From contig JAHFSX010000018.1 in NCBI GenBank assembly GCA_023269675.1, positions 52,558 through 116,557 of the forward strand: a DNA stretch of 64,000 nucleotides. The letters are read 5' to 3'. The notes beneath the pieces were generated by a model. That model worked only from the letters and a program-made list of their open reading frames with translations. It was not told the origin of the DNA and did not search any database. Numbering within the stretch: position 1 is the stretch's first letter; every line of letters starts with the position of its first letter. Source of the DNA: Verrucomicrobiota bacterium. Lineage in GTDB: Bacteria; Verrucomicrobiota; Kiritimatiellia; RFP12; UBA1067. A program made the translations under genes and the position numbers. Below are positions 1-9,795 of this stretch, piece after piece.

Positions 1-1125
1 ACCCGGGCGAACTACCGCGACAGCTTCGACTCCGTCGTGCTGGAGACCGGCGTCAGCCGCACCGCGGCCTTCAAGCTGGAACCGCTGACCGGCATCCTCC
101 TGCTCACCACCACGCCCGACGGGTGCGAGGTCTCAGCGAAAGGCGTCGCGCTCGGGGTCACGCCGCTGCTCATCACCACGCTCGAGAGCGGCACCCACCG
201 GCTCACCGTCGCGTCGCCCGGCTATCAGCCCAAAGAGGTCGAAGTGACCCTCGAAGGCCGCACGCCCCTCAAGCAGGAAGTCGCCCTCATGTCCGACTCC
301 GGCACCATCGCCGTCACCTCCGACCCCGCCGGGGCCGAGGTGCTGGTCAACGGCATCGCGCGCGGCAAGACCCCCTGCCGCGTGGACCGCATCCCCGGCG
401 GCTCGGTGACCCTGGAGGTCAAGGCCGAAGGCTTCCAGCCGCACAGCCGCGACGTCGCCCTCGCCGCCGGCGAGGTGCAGACGGTCGAGGTGCAGCTCAA
501 GCCCCTGCCCGGCACCTTGCGCGTCGTCTCCATCCCCGAGGCCGGCCGCGTCTACATCAACGACGAGTTCAAGGGCGAGTCCCCTTACGACCTCGCCAAC
601 GCCAAGCCCGGGACCTACCGCGTGCGCGTGGACAAGACCGGCTACGAACCCGTCGCGCGCGACGTGACCCTCGAAAAAGGCGCCTCCATCACCGAGGAGT
701 TCCGCCTGGCGAAAAACACCGGGCGGCTCGAGCTCATCACCGCGCCCGCCGGGTCCACGGTGCTCATCGACGGCAAAAAGATCGGCATCACCCTCACGCA
801 CGGCACCGACACCAGCGCCGTCTCCGATCCTTTCGCCATCGAGGAGGCGCTGGAAGGCGAACACTCGGTCGAGATTTTCCGCAAAGGCTTTGCCACGCAG
901 AAGCGTAAGATCGAGATCAAGCGCGGCGAAACCCTCACCCTCCAATTCAAGCTCGTCCGGCAGTTCATCCCGAACTACGAGGTCACCACCACCCGCTCGT
1001 ATTACAAGGGCGTGCTGGAGTTCCAGAACGAGGAAGGCATCCGCATCGAAACCGCGCCGGGCATCAGCCAGACCATCCCCATGAAGGATGTGAAGAAGCA
1101 CGGCCCCCTGCAAGTGAGTGAATGA
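1..1125 (+). CDS. PEGA-domain repeat protein, 5' partial
   Basis: The reading frame is open from base 1, so the N-terminus lies outside the window. The visible 374 residues hold about four tandem PEGA modules of roughly 70 residues. Each has the pattern of a small beta unit: a 'G.L.V.S.P.GA.V.VNG..RG.TP' segment followed by 'G.Y.V.V...GY.P..R.V.L..G'. The C-terminal 60 residues are different and contain a YYKGVLEF segment. PEGA domains are extracellular or surface-layer-associated beta modules found in many bacteria, often as tails of kinases or exported proteins. The missing N-terminus decides the overall function, so only the domain call is secure. Confidence 0.75.
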   Translation, partial: TRANYRDSFDSVVLETGVSRTAAFKLEPLTGILLLTTTPDGCEVSAKGVALGVTPLLITTLESGTHRLTVASPGYQPKEVEVTLEGRTPLKQEVALMSDSGTIAVTSDPAGAEVLVNGIARGKTPCRVDRIPGGSVTLEVKAEGFQPHSRDVALAAGEVQTVEVQLKPLPGTLRVVSIPEAGRVYINDEFKGESPYDLANAKPGTYRVRVDKTGYEPVARDVTLEKGASITEEFRLAKNTGRLELITAPAGSTVLIDGKKIGITLTHGTDTSAVSDPFAIEEALEGEHSVEIFRKGFATQKRKIEIKRGETLTLQFKLVRQFIPNYEVTTTRSYYKGVLEFQNEEGIRIETAPGISQTIPMKDVKKHGPLQVSE

Positions 1126-1240
1126 GTTGGCCAGTTCATTAGTGCATGAGTTCATGAGTTCATTAGTGATAACCTTCCGCACGCACTGACGCACTTAGGC
1201 ACGAATGAACTAATGCACTAACGCACTAATGAACTAATGC
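1119..1240. repeat. short degenerate direct and inverted repeats between genes
   Basis: The intergenic segment is built from repeated words such as GAGTTCATTAGTG and its reverse complement CACTAATGAAC, each occurring several times. The hrpB start codon lies at the end of this segment. It could fold into cruciforms or act as a weak terminator, but no T-tract is present. Confidence 0.55.
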
Positions 1241-3753
1241 ACTTTCCCTCCTTCCCCGTCGACGCCATCCTGCCGGAGATCGCCGCCTCGCTCGCGGCGA
1301 ACCGCCCGGTCGTGCTGCAGGCGCCGCCCGGCTCCGGCAAAACCACCCGCGTCGCGCCCTTCCTGATGGACGCGCCCTGGCTGCGCGGCCGCAAGATCCT
1401 GCTGCTCGAGCCGCGCCGGCTCGCCGCGCGCGCGGCGGCCGGCTACATGGCCCGCCTGCGCGGCGAGGCCGTCGGCCAGTCGATCGGCTACCACATCCGA
1501 CTGGACCGCAAGGTCGGCCCCCGCACGCGCGTCGAGATCCTCACCGAGGGCCTCCTCACCCAGCGCCTGCTCAGCGACCCCGAACTCGCCGACGTCGGCC
1601 TCGTCATCTTCGACGAGTTCCACGAGCGCTCCCTCGCGGCCGACACCGGCCTCGCCCTCGCGCTCGACGTCCGCCGCGCCCTGCGCCCCGACCTGCGCCT
1701 CGTCGTGATGTCCGCCACCATCCGCCCCGACCCCGTGGCCACGCACCTCGGCGACGCCGACATCCACACCGCCGAGGCCCGCATGTTCCCCGTGGAGACG
1801 CGCCTGCTCACCCGCGCCTCCGGCGCCCCCGTGCCGGTGCAGGCCGCCGAGGCCGTGCGGCGGGCGCTGGCCGAGGAGCCGGGCAGCCTGCTCGTCTTCC
1901 TCCCCGGCGAAGGCGAGATCCGCCGCGCCCTCGCGCTCCTGCGCGCCGCGCCCCTGCCGCCCGACGTCTCGCTCCACCCGCTCTTCGGCGCGCTGCCGCG
2001 CGAGGAGCAGGACGCCGCCGTGGAGCCGCCCGCGCCCGGACGCCGCAAGGTCGTGCTCGCCACCTCCATCGCCGAGTCCTCGCTCACCATCGAGGGCATC
2101 CGCGTGGTGATCGACACCGGCTGGATGCGCGTGCCCCGCTTCTCGCCGCGCAACGGCATGTCGCGTCTCGAGACCCTGCGCATCACCCGCGACCGCGCCG
2201 ACCAGCGCCGCGGCCGCGCGGGCCGCCTCTGCCCCGGCGTCTGCTACCGGCTCTGGGACGAGGTCACCGACCAGCAGCTCGGCCCCGAGGCGCTCCCCGA
2301 GATCTACGACGCCGACCTTGCCGCCACGGTCCTGCAGTCCGCCGAGTGGGGCACCTCCGCGCGCGACGGCCTGCCCTGGTTCACCCCGCCCCCCGACGCC
2401 GCCTGGCGCCAGGCCACCGCCCTGCTCCAGGAGCTCGGCGCCCTCTCCCCCTCTCCCCTACAGCCCGCAGCCTACAGCCTACAGCCTTCCCCGTCCCCCA
2501 CCATCACCGCGCGCGGCCGCGCCATGGTCAAGCTGCCCCTCCACCCGCGCCTCTCCCACATGATCTTCGAGGCCGCGCGCGCGGGCTGCGCCCAGCACGC
2601 CTGCCTGCTCGCCGCCGCCCTGGCCGAGGCCTCCTCCGAATCCTCCCTGCGCTTTGAAACCGACGCCCGACGCCTGCTCGACCGCCTCGGGCACGCCGAC
2701 CACGACGGCTTCACCTACCGCGTCAAGGAGCTCGCCCGCCGCTGGGGCCACGCCTATCCCGCCCAGGACGCGCAGCGCCTGTCGGAGGGGCTGCTGCTGG
2801 CCTGGGCCTTCCCCGACCGCATCGCCCGCCGCCGCGACGCCGCCGGCCGCTACCTCATGCGCAACGGGCGCGGCGCGCTCCTCGACACCTCCGACCCGCT
2901 GGCCCAGGCCGAGTGGCTCGTGGCCGCCGAGCTGCAGGACGACACCACCGACGCCAAGATCCGCCTCGCCGCGCCCGTCACGCGCGAGGAGGTCGAAGCG
3001 ACGTTCAGCGCGGAGTTCGAGAGCCGCGCGCTCACCTCGTGGGACAAGCGCACGGAATCCGTGCAGGCCGTGAACCGCGTCTGCCTCGGCGCCATCGTGA
3101 TCAAGGAAGGCGGGCAGGCCGCGCCCGACCCCGCCGACCTTCTGGCGGCGCTCTTCGAGGGCATCCGCCAGAAAGGCGTCGACCAGCTGCCGTGGTCGAA
3201 AAGCTCACGCGCGCTGCAGGCCCGGATCTGCTTCCTGCACAAGACCCTGCCCGAAGCGTCCTGGCCTGACCTCGGCGACGCCGAGCTGCTCGCGAACCTC
3301 GAAGCGTGGCTCGGCCCCTACTGCGACGGCGTGACGCGCTGGAGCCACGTGCAGGCGCTGGACCTGACCAGCATCCTGCTGAGCCGGCTTGACACCTGCG
3401 GCTGCCCCCGCCGCCTCCTGGACGAGCTCGCGCCCACGCACCTGCCCGTGCCGAGCGGCTCGCGCATCCAGGTGCAGTACGACCAGGACGCGCCGTACAT
3501 GGCGGTGCGCATCCAGGAGGTGTTCGGCCTGACCCGGACGCCCGCGATCGCGGGCGGCCGCGTGCCCGTCGTGATGCACCTGCTCTCGCCCGCGCAGCGG
3601 CCCGTGCAGGTCACGCGCGACCTCGAGAGCTTCTGGGCCACGGGCTACGCCTACGTCCGCAAAGACCTCCGCGGCCGCTACCCCAAACACTACTGGCCCG
3701 AAGACCCGCGCGAAGCCACCCCCACGCACCGCGTCCGCCCGCCGCCGTCATAA
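1237..3753 (+). CDS. hrpB: ATP-dependent helicase HrpB
   Basis: An 838-residue DEAH-type helicase, the usual length of HrpB. Visible motifs in order: Walker A GSGKTTRVAPF near residue 27, DEFHER near 127, the SAT motif (MSATI) near 158, and QRRGRAGR (motif VI) near 327, followed by the HrpB-specific C-terminal region ending in a segment like WPEDPRE. HrpB is a cytoplasmic RNA-helicase-like ATPase whose physiological substrate is poorly defined. A Pro/Ser/Leu-rich stretch around residues 403-425 is encoded by a small internal DNA repeat (CAGCCTACAG words near 2461-2490) and looks like an insertion in the linker. The start lies immediately after the repeat-rich intergenic region with no strong ribosome site, so an internal start is possible. 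Confidence 0.93.
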   Translation: MHFPSFPVDAILPEIAASLAANRPVVLQAPPGSGKTTRVAPFLMDAPWLRGRKILLLEPRRLAARAAAGYMARLRGEAVGQSIGYHIRLDRKVGPRTRVEILTEGLLTQRLLSDPELADVGLVIFDEFHERSLAADTGLALALDVRRALRPDLRLVVMSATIRPDPVATHLGDADIHTAEARMFPVETRLLTRASGAPVPVQAAEAVRRALAEEPGSLLVFLPGEGEIRRALALLRAAPLPPDVSLHPLFGALPREEQDAAVEPPAPGRRKVVLATSIAESSLTIEGIRVVIDTGWMRVPRFSPRNGMSRLETLRITRDRADQRRGRAGRLCPGVCYRLWDEVTDQQLGPEALPEIYDADLAATVLQSAEWGTSARDGLPWFTPPPDAAWRQATALLQELGALSPSPLQPAAYSLQPSPSPTITARGRAMVKLPLHPRLSHMIFEAARAGCAQHACLLAAALAEASSESSLRFETDARRLLDRLGHADHDGFTYRVKELARRWGHAYPAQDAQRLSEGLLLAWAFPDRIARRRDAAGRYLMRNGRGALLDTSDPLAQAEWLVAAELQDDTTDAKIRLAAPVTREEVEATFSAEFESRALTSWDKRTESVQAVNRVCLGAIVIKEGGQAAPDPADLLAALFEGIRQKGVDQLPWSKSSRALQARICFLHKTLPEASWPDLGDAELLANLEAWLGPYCDGVTRWSHVQALDLTSILLSRLDTCGCPRRLLDELAPTHLPVPSGSRIQVQYDQDAPYMAVRIQEVFGLTRTPAIAGGRVPVVMHLLSPAQRPVQVTRDLESFWATGYAYVRKDLRGRYPKHYWPEDPREATPTHRVRPPPS

Positions 3754-3852
3754 AGCGTCCCTTCGCCATGGGACCTTCCTTCTAAATTGTGAGACCTTTT
3801 CATCTCTTCTTCCCTCTCGACAATCACCTGATCATCAGATTATCATATCATC

Positions 3853-4155
3853 ATGAATTACTTGGCTGTTAAAGATCTGAAGGCCCCCAAGCTCGTCCGC
3901 GAGACGCTGGCCGCGTACGGCACGGCCTTGGTGACGAACAACGGCAAACCCATGGCCATGCTGATTGACCTGGCCGAAGGCGAGGATCCCGAGCAGTTGG
4001 CAGAAGCCATCCGCATGGCGCGGGCGCGTCTGGCACTCTCCGACCTGCGGACCTCAAGCCGCGTCAAAGGCACAGACAAGCTCTCGCTCAACCAGATCAC
4101 CTCAGAGATCCGGGCCGCGCGCGCCGAACGCAAGACCCGCCGGGCCATCCCATGA
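3853..4155 (+). CDS. Phd/YefM-type antitoxin
   Basis: 100 residues. The N-terminus (VKDLKAPKLVRETLAAYG) and the following 'LVTNNGKPMAMLIDL' strand match the DNA-binding fold of Phd/YefM-family antitoxins, which dimerise on their own promoter and neutralise the partner through a flexible C-terminus. The stop overlaps the start of the downstream PIN protein by four bases (ATGA), typical for translationally coupled toxin-antitoxin pairs. The AT-rich run just upstream (3780-3852) is a plausible autoregulated promoter region. Confidence 0.75.
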   Translation: MNYLAVKDLKAPKLVRETLAAYGTALVTNNGKPMAMLIDLAEGEDPEQLAEAIRMARARLALSDLRTSSRVKGTDKLSLNQITSEIRAARAERKTRRAIP

Positions 4156-4562
4156 CCGCCGCCGTTTTCGACACCAACGTGGTCGTTTCGGGAATGCTCT
4201 CACCGGACGGGACCCCCGGCAAACTGCTAGATGCGATTCTCGACGGTCTTTGTCAGCCGGTTGTCACAGACAGCATACTGGCGGAATATGAGACCGTATT
4301 GGGCCGCCCGAAATTCGGATTTCCCCCGTCCAAAGTCCATTTCCTGCTCGACGCCATCCGTTCACGCGCCCGGCACGCGCCCTTTTCCCCCGTGTTTAAC
4401 GCCCATGACCTGCCTGACCCCGATGACGTGATCTTTCTGGAAGCCGCTGCCAGCCTTTGTGTCCCCATTGTTACCGGCAACCTCAAGCACTACCCCAGAA
4501 AAGTTGTCGGCAGCACCCCGGTCCTTTCCCCTGCCGCGTTCCTCGCCCAACTTTGCGAATAG
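4152..4562 (+). CDS. PIN-domain toxin (putative ribonuclease)
   Basis: 136 residues. The N-terminal FDTNVVVSGML holds the first catalytic Asp of PIN nucleases, with further acidic residues at ILAEYETVL and near LPDPDDVIFLEAA, and a terminal 'VTGNLKHYP' block typical of the COG1569 subgroup (toxin component, PIN family). PIN toxins are Mg2+-dependent RNases. It is coupled to the antitoxin-like gene by a four-base overlap, so the two form a type II module. The RNA target cannot be read from sequence. Confidence 0.82.
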   Translation: MTAAVFDTNVVVSGMLSPDGTPGKLLDAILDGLCQPVVTDSILAEYETVLGRPKFGFPPSKVHFLLDAIRSRARHAPFSPVFNAHDLPDPDDVIFLEAAASLCVPIVTGNLKHYPRKVVGSTPVLSPAAFLAQLCE

Positions 4563-4626
4563 CTTCCTTGTAACCCCCTTGCACGGGCCTGCATGCTTGA
4601 GCACGATGGCAGCCCGAAGGCGGAGA

Positions 4627-5658
4627 TCAGCTGAAGCCGACCAGCTCTTGGCGCTCCTCGTCCCAGACTTTCAGCCGGACGGCGCCCAGGCTTTGCCGGA
4701 TCGTGAGGGGCGGCCTGGCTTGCAGAGCGGGAACGGCATCGTAGCACGCCTTGAGCCGGTAATTCGGAATCCGGGGGCCCAAGTGATGCACGTGGTGGTA
4801 CCCGATGCTGCCGGAGAACCAGCGCAGCACCGCCGGCAAACGGTAAAAGGAGCTGCCCTCCATGGCGGCCCGCAACCCGCTCCACTCCCCTTTGCGCGCC
4901 CAGTACACCCCCTTGAACTGGTGCTGAACGAAGAAGAGCCAGACCCCCGCCGCGCCGGCCATCCATAACACGGGCAGCTGGACAAGCAGGTACGTCCGCC
5001 ACCCGAGGCAGCGGGCGGCGACCATCACCATCCCGGCGATGAGCAGGTTCGTGAGCAGAACACTCATCCGTTCCTTGCGCTTCGTCGTGTGCGTCGGAAG
5101 ACGGTAGCGGAGCAGGAAGCTGAACAGCGCGCCCAGCCCCAGCAGCCCCACCGGACTGCGGTAGAAGCGGTAAAACAGCCGGAGCGCCCTTGGTTTGGCA
5201 GCGTACTCGGTGCGCGTCAGCGTCCAGATGTCGCCGAACCCGCGCGCGTCAAGGTTCGCGTAGGTGGCGTGGTGCCGAAGATGGCTGAAGCGCCAGTCCT
5301 CGAACGGGGTGAAGACCAGCACGCCGAAAACATAACCGAAGAAAGTGTTCGCGCCTTTGCGCGGGAAGAGCGAACCGTGCACGCAATCATGAAACAGGAT
5401 GAAGATCCGGACCAGAAAAGCGGCGGCGGCCACCGCCAGCGCCAGCGTCAGGGCATACGGGCCGCCGCGCTGGACCGAGAGGATCATCAGGAACCACAGG
5501 CACCCGTAAGGCAGAAGCGTGTTCAGAACCTGCCAGCTGGCCTGGCCGGCACTGGAATCCCGGTAGTTCAACAGGGTCGCATGCCACGCGGGCCACGTGC
5601 GCTCCGCGCTCTGAGCCTGCGGAGTCTGGCCGGGAGACCGTGTTTCAATGACCGCCAT
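4627..5658 (-). CDS. membrane fatty acid desaturase family protein
   Basis: 343 residues with the three histidine boxes of membrane di-iron desaturases: HDCVH, HLRHH and HHVHH (in YHHVHHLGP). Hydrophobic segments surround them, consistent with an integral inner-membrane enzyme that introduces a double bond into acyl chains using O2 and an electron donor. I chose the ATG at 5658 because GGAGG lies 7 bases upstream; a GTG six bases earlier has no room for a ribosome site. It is convergent with the PIN toxin. An O2-requiring enzyme sits oddly with the otherwise anaerobic-looking gene set. A carotenoid or sphingolipid hydroxylase of the same superfamily is an alternative. Confidence 0.85.
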   Translation of the reverse strand: MAVIETRSPGQTPQAQSAERTWPAWHATLLNYRDSSAGQASWQVLNTLLPYGCLWFLMILSVQRGGPYALTLALAVAAAAFLVRIFILFHDCVHGSLFPRKGANTFFGYVFGVLVFTPFEDWRFSHLRHHATYANLDARGFGDIWTLTRTEYAAKPRALRLFYRFYRSPVGLLGLGALFSFLLRYRLPTHTTKRKERMSVLLTNLLIAGMVMVAARCLGWRTYLLVQLPVLWMAGAAGVWLFFVQHQFKGVYWARKGEWSGLRAAMEGSSFYRLPAVLRWFSGSIGYHHVHHLGPRIPNYRLKACYDAVPALQARPPLTIRQSLGAVRLKVWDEERQELVGFS

Positions 5659-5838
5659 AGTCACGCCTCCGATCGGATGTTCCTTCCTTCGGGCCGTCCC
5701 GCGCCCGGGCCCTTGCCGTTGTTCGCCTGAGTTGCGGCATCCGGTCGCCTGACGCGGGGGCAGGCGATCAACCGTATGAAAACGTTAACATACGGGATTC
5801 TCTTCTTTCAAGCCCATTGTGCGGGGCCTGATCCGGAA

Positions 5839-6099
5839 GGGTGTGATTCAACTTCGTTGAATCCACACCCGAAGGAGGAGGTCGGATTTAGGAGTTGGGA
5901 GTTGCAATGCCATGGCAGCGAACGTGTTCGTGTCTTCAAAATGAGGTCAAACGTCGTGCCTCAAGAAACGGTTGTTCGCGGAAGGGCTCCTCCTTGTCGA
6001 ACGCCCTGTTTCCAGGGTCTTCCGCGCTTCCAACTCCTCAATCCCAACTCCTGAATGCTCCTGGGTGCGACTCAGTTTCAACGAAGCTGAATCGCACCC
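5839..6099. repeat. composite inverted-repeat element (MITE/REP-like)
   Basis: This fills the 566-base gap between the desaturase and the phosphatase gene. It begins with a 32-base palindrome (GGGTGTGATTCAAC...CACACCC, 5839-5870) and ends with a related one (6063-6099). Inside, a GGAGTTGGGAGTTG motif (about 5890) reappears inverted (about 6030-6050). A related hairpin occurs at 41326-41360. No ORF lies inside. The nested inverted arms suggest a short non-autonomous repeat. Confidence 0.6.
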
Positions 6100-6224
6100 G
6101 ATCCGGCAGGCGGGCGGCTGAGTGGGGCGGCAGGCCCCGATCCGCCAAGTTGCTCTGCCCCGGGAAACGTGCTATAAATCGCCCGGTGAAAAGTTAACCG
6201 CGAACCGCCGACCCCGGAACCCCT

Positions 6225-7007
6225 ATGATCGCTACCCAGCAGCTCCAAGCCGTCGCCACCCTCGCCGCGCGCCGCGCGGGCGAACACGTCCTCGCCAACC
6301 TCCACCGCCGCGGCGACGTGAACTCGCTCCTGCGCACCGACGTGAAGCACAAGCTCGACGTCGAGGCTCAGGAAACCGCCACAGCCGTCATCCTCGCGGC
6401 CTTCCCGGACCACGCCATCCTCGGCGAGGAGACCTGCGACGCGCCCCTGCCCGAGAGCGACTACGTCTGGATCATCGACCCGATCGACGGCACGATCAAC
6501 TTCTTCCACGGCCTGCCCTGGTGGTGCTGCTCGGTGGCCTTGCGCTACAGGGGCAAGGCCATCGCCGCCGCGGTCTTCCTCCCCGAGATGGGCCAGATGT
6601 ACGAGGCCGCCTGCGACGGTCCGGCGCTCTGTAACGGCGCGCCCATCCACGTCTCGCAGACCGTCCGGATCGACCTCGCGATGCTGGCGACCGGCGCGGA
6701 CAAGTGGGACCTCGGCGAGCACGCGTTCCGCTTCATGCGCAAGGTCGCGGAAATCGCGCAGCGGCCGCGCATCCTCGGCGCGGCCGCGGTGGACATGTGC
6801 CTGGTGGCGGCGGGCAAGCTTGACGGCTACTTCGAGTCGGGCATCTACGTCTGGGACATGGCCGCCGCCAGCCTGATCGTCGAGCGCGCGGGCGGCCGGT
6901 GCGAGATCCTCAAGTCCTACCCCAAGCACCGCATGGCGTTCCTCGCCACCAACGCCGGCGTGCACGACGCCTGCCGCGACGCGCTCCTGCCGCTGCTGAA
7001 AGACTGA
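6225..7007 (+). CDS. inositol monophosphatase family protein
   Basis: 260 residues with the metal-binding signature of the IMPase/FBPase superfamily: GEE (near residue 67), DPIDGT (near 85) and WDMAAASLIVERAGG (near 210). These enzymes are Mg2+-dependent, Li+-sensitive phosphomonoesterases that act on inositol phosphates, PAP or sugar phosphates. The exact substrate (SuhB-like inositol-1-phosphate, CysQ-like PAP or histidinol phosphate) cannot be assigned from motifs alone. It stands alone, with the repeat element upstream and corA downstream on the same strand. Confidence 0.88.
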   Translation: MIATQQLQAVATLAARRAGEHVLANLHRRGDVNSLLRTDVKHKLDVEAQETATAVILAAFPDHAILGEETCDAPLPESDYVWIIDPIDGTINFFHGLPWWCCSVALRYRGKAIAAAVFLPEMGQMYEAACDGPALCNGAPIHVSQTVRIDLAMLATGADKWDLGEHAFRFMRKVAEIAQRPRILGAAAVDMCLVAAGKLDGYFESGIYVWDMAAASLIVERAGGRCEILKSYPKHRMAFLATNAGVHDACRDALLPLLKD

Positions 7008-7263
7008 GACGGCAAAAGCCGTAGCGGACGTTTCTTGCCGAGGAAGCGCTCGACGCCGAACGCTCGGCACGCGCCGCTCACGCGCGTTTCCTCCCTCCCC
7101 GAGGGGCAGGCGTCAAGCGGTGAACGTTTGATTCCTTTCCTGCGCCCCGGGGACGCCTGGAAGGCGAGACTCCGACGAGCCGCCTTTTTTTTCAGAAACC
7201 GCTTGCATCTGACCGGCCTGAGGAGTACAAACAAAGCCGTTTGGAGCGGGAAAGGAGGCGGCC

Positions 7264-8196
7264 ATGTTTACAATCTATCACTGGGAAGGCGGTGGCCTGA
7301 AAGAGGTGCCCGCCTTGACCGGTTCGTGTTGGATCAACCTGGCCGACCCGTCCACCGAGGAGATTTCCCGCGTCCAGGAGCTCACCGGCGTCCCGCGCGA
7401 GTTCCTCACCGACCCCCTCGACAAAGACGAGCGGCCCCGTCTCGAGATCGAAAAGGGCGTGACGCTCCTGATCTGCCACGTGCCGTACCATGAGCCGCAC
7501 GAGAACCTGATCCCCTTCCACACCTTGCCGCTCGGCATCATCCTCACCGACACGAACGTCATCACCATCTGCAACCGCCAGACGCCCGTGACCAGCACCT
7601 TTCTGGACCAGATCCGCCGCGTCTGCCCGCCCGAGGATCAGTTCCGTTTCGCCTTCCAGCTCCTGTGGCACTCCGCGATCCTCTACCTGCGCTACCTGCG
7701 CGACATCCGCCAGCGGGCGGACATGGTGGAGCAGGACCTGCACGAGTCGATCTCGAACGAGGCGCTGATGCGGCTGCTGAACATCGAGAAGAGCTTGGTC
7801 TACTTCACCACCTCCCTCAAGGCGAACGACATCCTGATCGGCCGGCTCGAGCACACGCGCCAGCTCGACATCCCCGACAAGGACCTCGACGTGCTGGAGG
7901 ACGTCGCGGTCGAGTACCGCCAGGCGCTGGAGATGGCCACCATCCACAGCAACATCCTCACCGGCACGCTCGACACGTTCGCCTCGATCATCTCGAACAA
8001 CCTCAACAACGTGATGAAGTACCTCACCTCCATCACGGTCGTGCTCATGCTCCCCACGCTGGTCGGCAGCATCTACGGCATGAACGTCGCGCTGCCGATG
8101 CAGCACTATCCCCACGCCTTCGCGATCCTGATGGGCGTCTCGATCCTGATCTCCGTGGCCGTCGTGATCGTCCTGGCCCGCCGCCGCTTCTTCTAA
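7264..8196 (+). CDS. corA: CorA-family magnesium/divalent cation transporter
   Basis: 310 residues: a long acidic cytoplasmic domain, then two C-terminal transmembrane helices (about residues 250-272 and 282-303) with the diagnostic YGMN motif between them. CorA pentamers form Mg2+ (or Co2+/Ni2+/Zn2+) channels in the inner membrane. A clear GGAGG lies just before the ATG. The 256-base upstream interval contains no gene and no recognisable Mg2+ riboswitch. Confidence 0.92.
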   Translation: MFTIYHWEGGGLKEVPALTGSCWINLADPSTEEISRVQELTGVPREFLTDPLDKDERPRLEIEKGVTLLICHVPYHEPHENLIPFHTLPLGIILTDTNVITICNRQTPVTSTFLDQIRRVCPPEDQFRFAFQLLWHSAILYLRYLRDIRQRADMVEQDLHESISNEALMRLLNIEKSLVYFTTSLKANDILIGRLEHTRQLDIPDKDLDVLEDVAVEYRQALEMATIHSNILTGTLDTFASIISNNLNNVMKYLTSITVVLMLPTLVGSIYGMNVALPMQHYPHAFAILMGVSILISVAVVIVLARRRFF

Positions 8197-8335
8197 ATCC
8201 GCCGCGCGGCCCGCAGGGCCGCCGGCGCGCGACGCCCCCCCGCCAACATTGCTGCGGTGTCATTTTGTTCACAGGGGCTTGTTTCCCCTCCGCACTTTCG
8301 GTATATTATTTGCCTTTTCGAAAGGTGCGTGTTCC

Positions 8336-9079
8336 ATGCTTTTCCTGCAAACCAAGTTCTCGTGGCTGGCCGCGCCTCTGCTGTGGCTGGCCGGCGCCAT
8401 TGTGCTCTCCGCGGTTTGGGCGACGCACACGCCCGAGTGGATCAATGCCCATTTCAACAACAACGGCGCCTCGCCGGTCGAGGCGGCGACCATCGGCTTT
8501 TTCTTCCTGCAGATCGCGTTCTTCTGGCTCTTGCCGCCCGTGCGCCCCGGCCGCCACCGCAATTTCTGGCTCGCGGATTTCTCCCTGATCACCTTGTTCG
8601 CCATCAGCCGCGAGCTCGACTGGCACAAGCTGCTGATCACGACCTCGAACCTGCCCGGGGCCACGCACGGCACGCCGTTCAAACTCAAATACCTCCTCAA
8701 CGCCGACAATCCGCTGGCCGACCGGCTCATCGTCGCCGCCTGTTTCGGGCTCGCCCTCGCGCTCTGCGGCGGGACGCTGCTCTATTTTCTGCGCCGGCTG
8801 CTCAGGGGCCTCGCCAAGCTGCATCCCGTCTGCTGGTCGGTCGCCTTTCTGGGCGGCGCCGCCCTGCTGAGCCAGCTGTTCGACCGCTTGCCGGCCGAAC
8901 TGCGCCACAGCTGCGGCATCCATCTTTCTCCGAGCCAGCACGCCTTGACCACCGTGTTCGAGGAGGGCCAGGAGCTGCTCCTGCCGCTCTTCATCATCCT
9001 CGCCGTTGTGCAGGCGCACCTCATCTACGCACGGCCGCCGTCAGAAGACGCCCCGCTGGCGTGCTTCGACAACCTGTAG
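8336..9079 (+). CDS. integral membrane protein of unknown function
   Basis: 248 residues with about six hydrophobic segments (around 13-33, 48-70, 83-98, 140-162, 178-198 and 223-245). No family is recognised. The ATG at 8336 follows GAAAGGTGCG. It ends 26 bases before the response-regulator gene on the same strand, so it probably belongs to the same transcription unit as the two-component pair and may be a sensor accessory or regulated membrane component; that is inference from position. Confidence 0.7.
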   Translation: MLFLQTKFSWLAAPLLWLAGAIVLSAVWATHTPEWINAHFNNNGASPVEAATIGFFFLQIAFFWLLPPVRPGRHRNFWLADFSLITLFAISRELDWHKLLITTSNLPGATHGTPFKLKYLLNADNPLADRLIVAACFGLALALCGGTLLYFLRRLLRGLAKLHPVCWSVAFLGGAALLSQLFDRLPAELRHSCGIHLSPSQHALTTVFEEGQELLLPLFIILAVVQAHLIYARPPSEDAPLACFDNL

Positions 9080-9105
9080 CGCGACTCGACGCCGGGAGGC
9101 TTGCT

Positions 9106-9772
<667 letters not shown>

Positions 9773-9795
<23 letters not shown>

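Noticed and set aside
7008-7263. Magnesium riboswitch upstream of corA
   Set aside because: No ykoK-type or mgtA-type core motif was recognised.
8257-9105. Upstream in-frame extension of the response regulator
   Set aside because: It overlaps the membrane-protein gene in another frame and has shadow composition; the ATG at 9106 has a good ribosome site.
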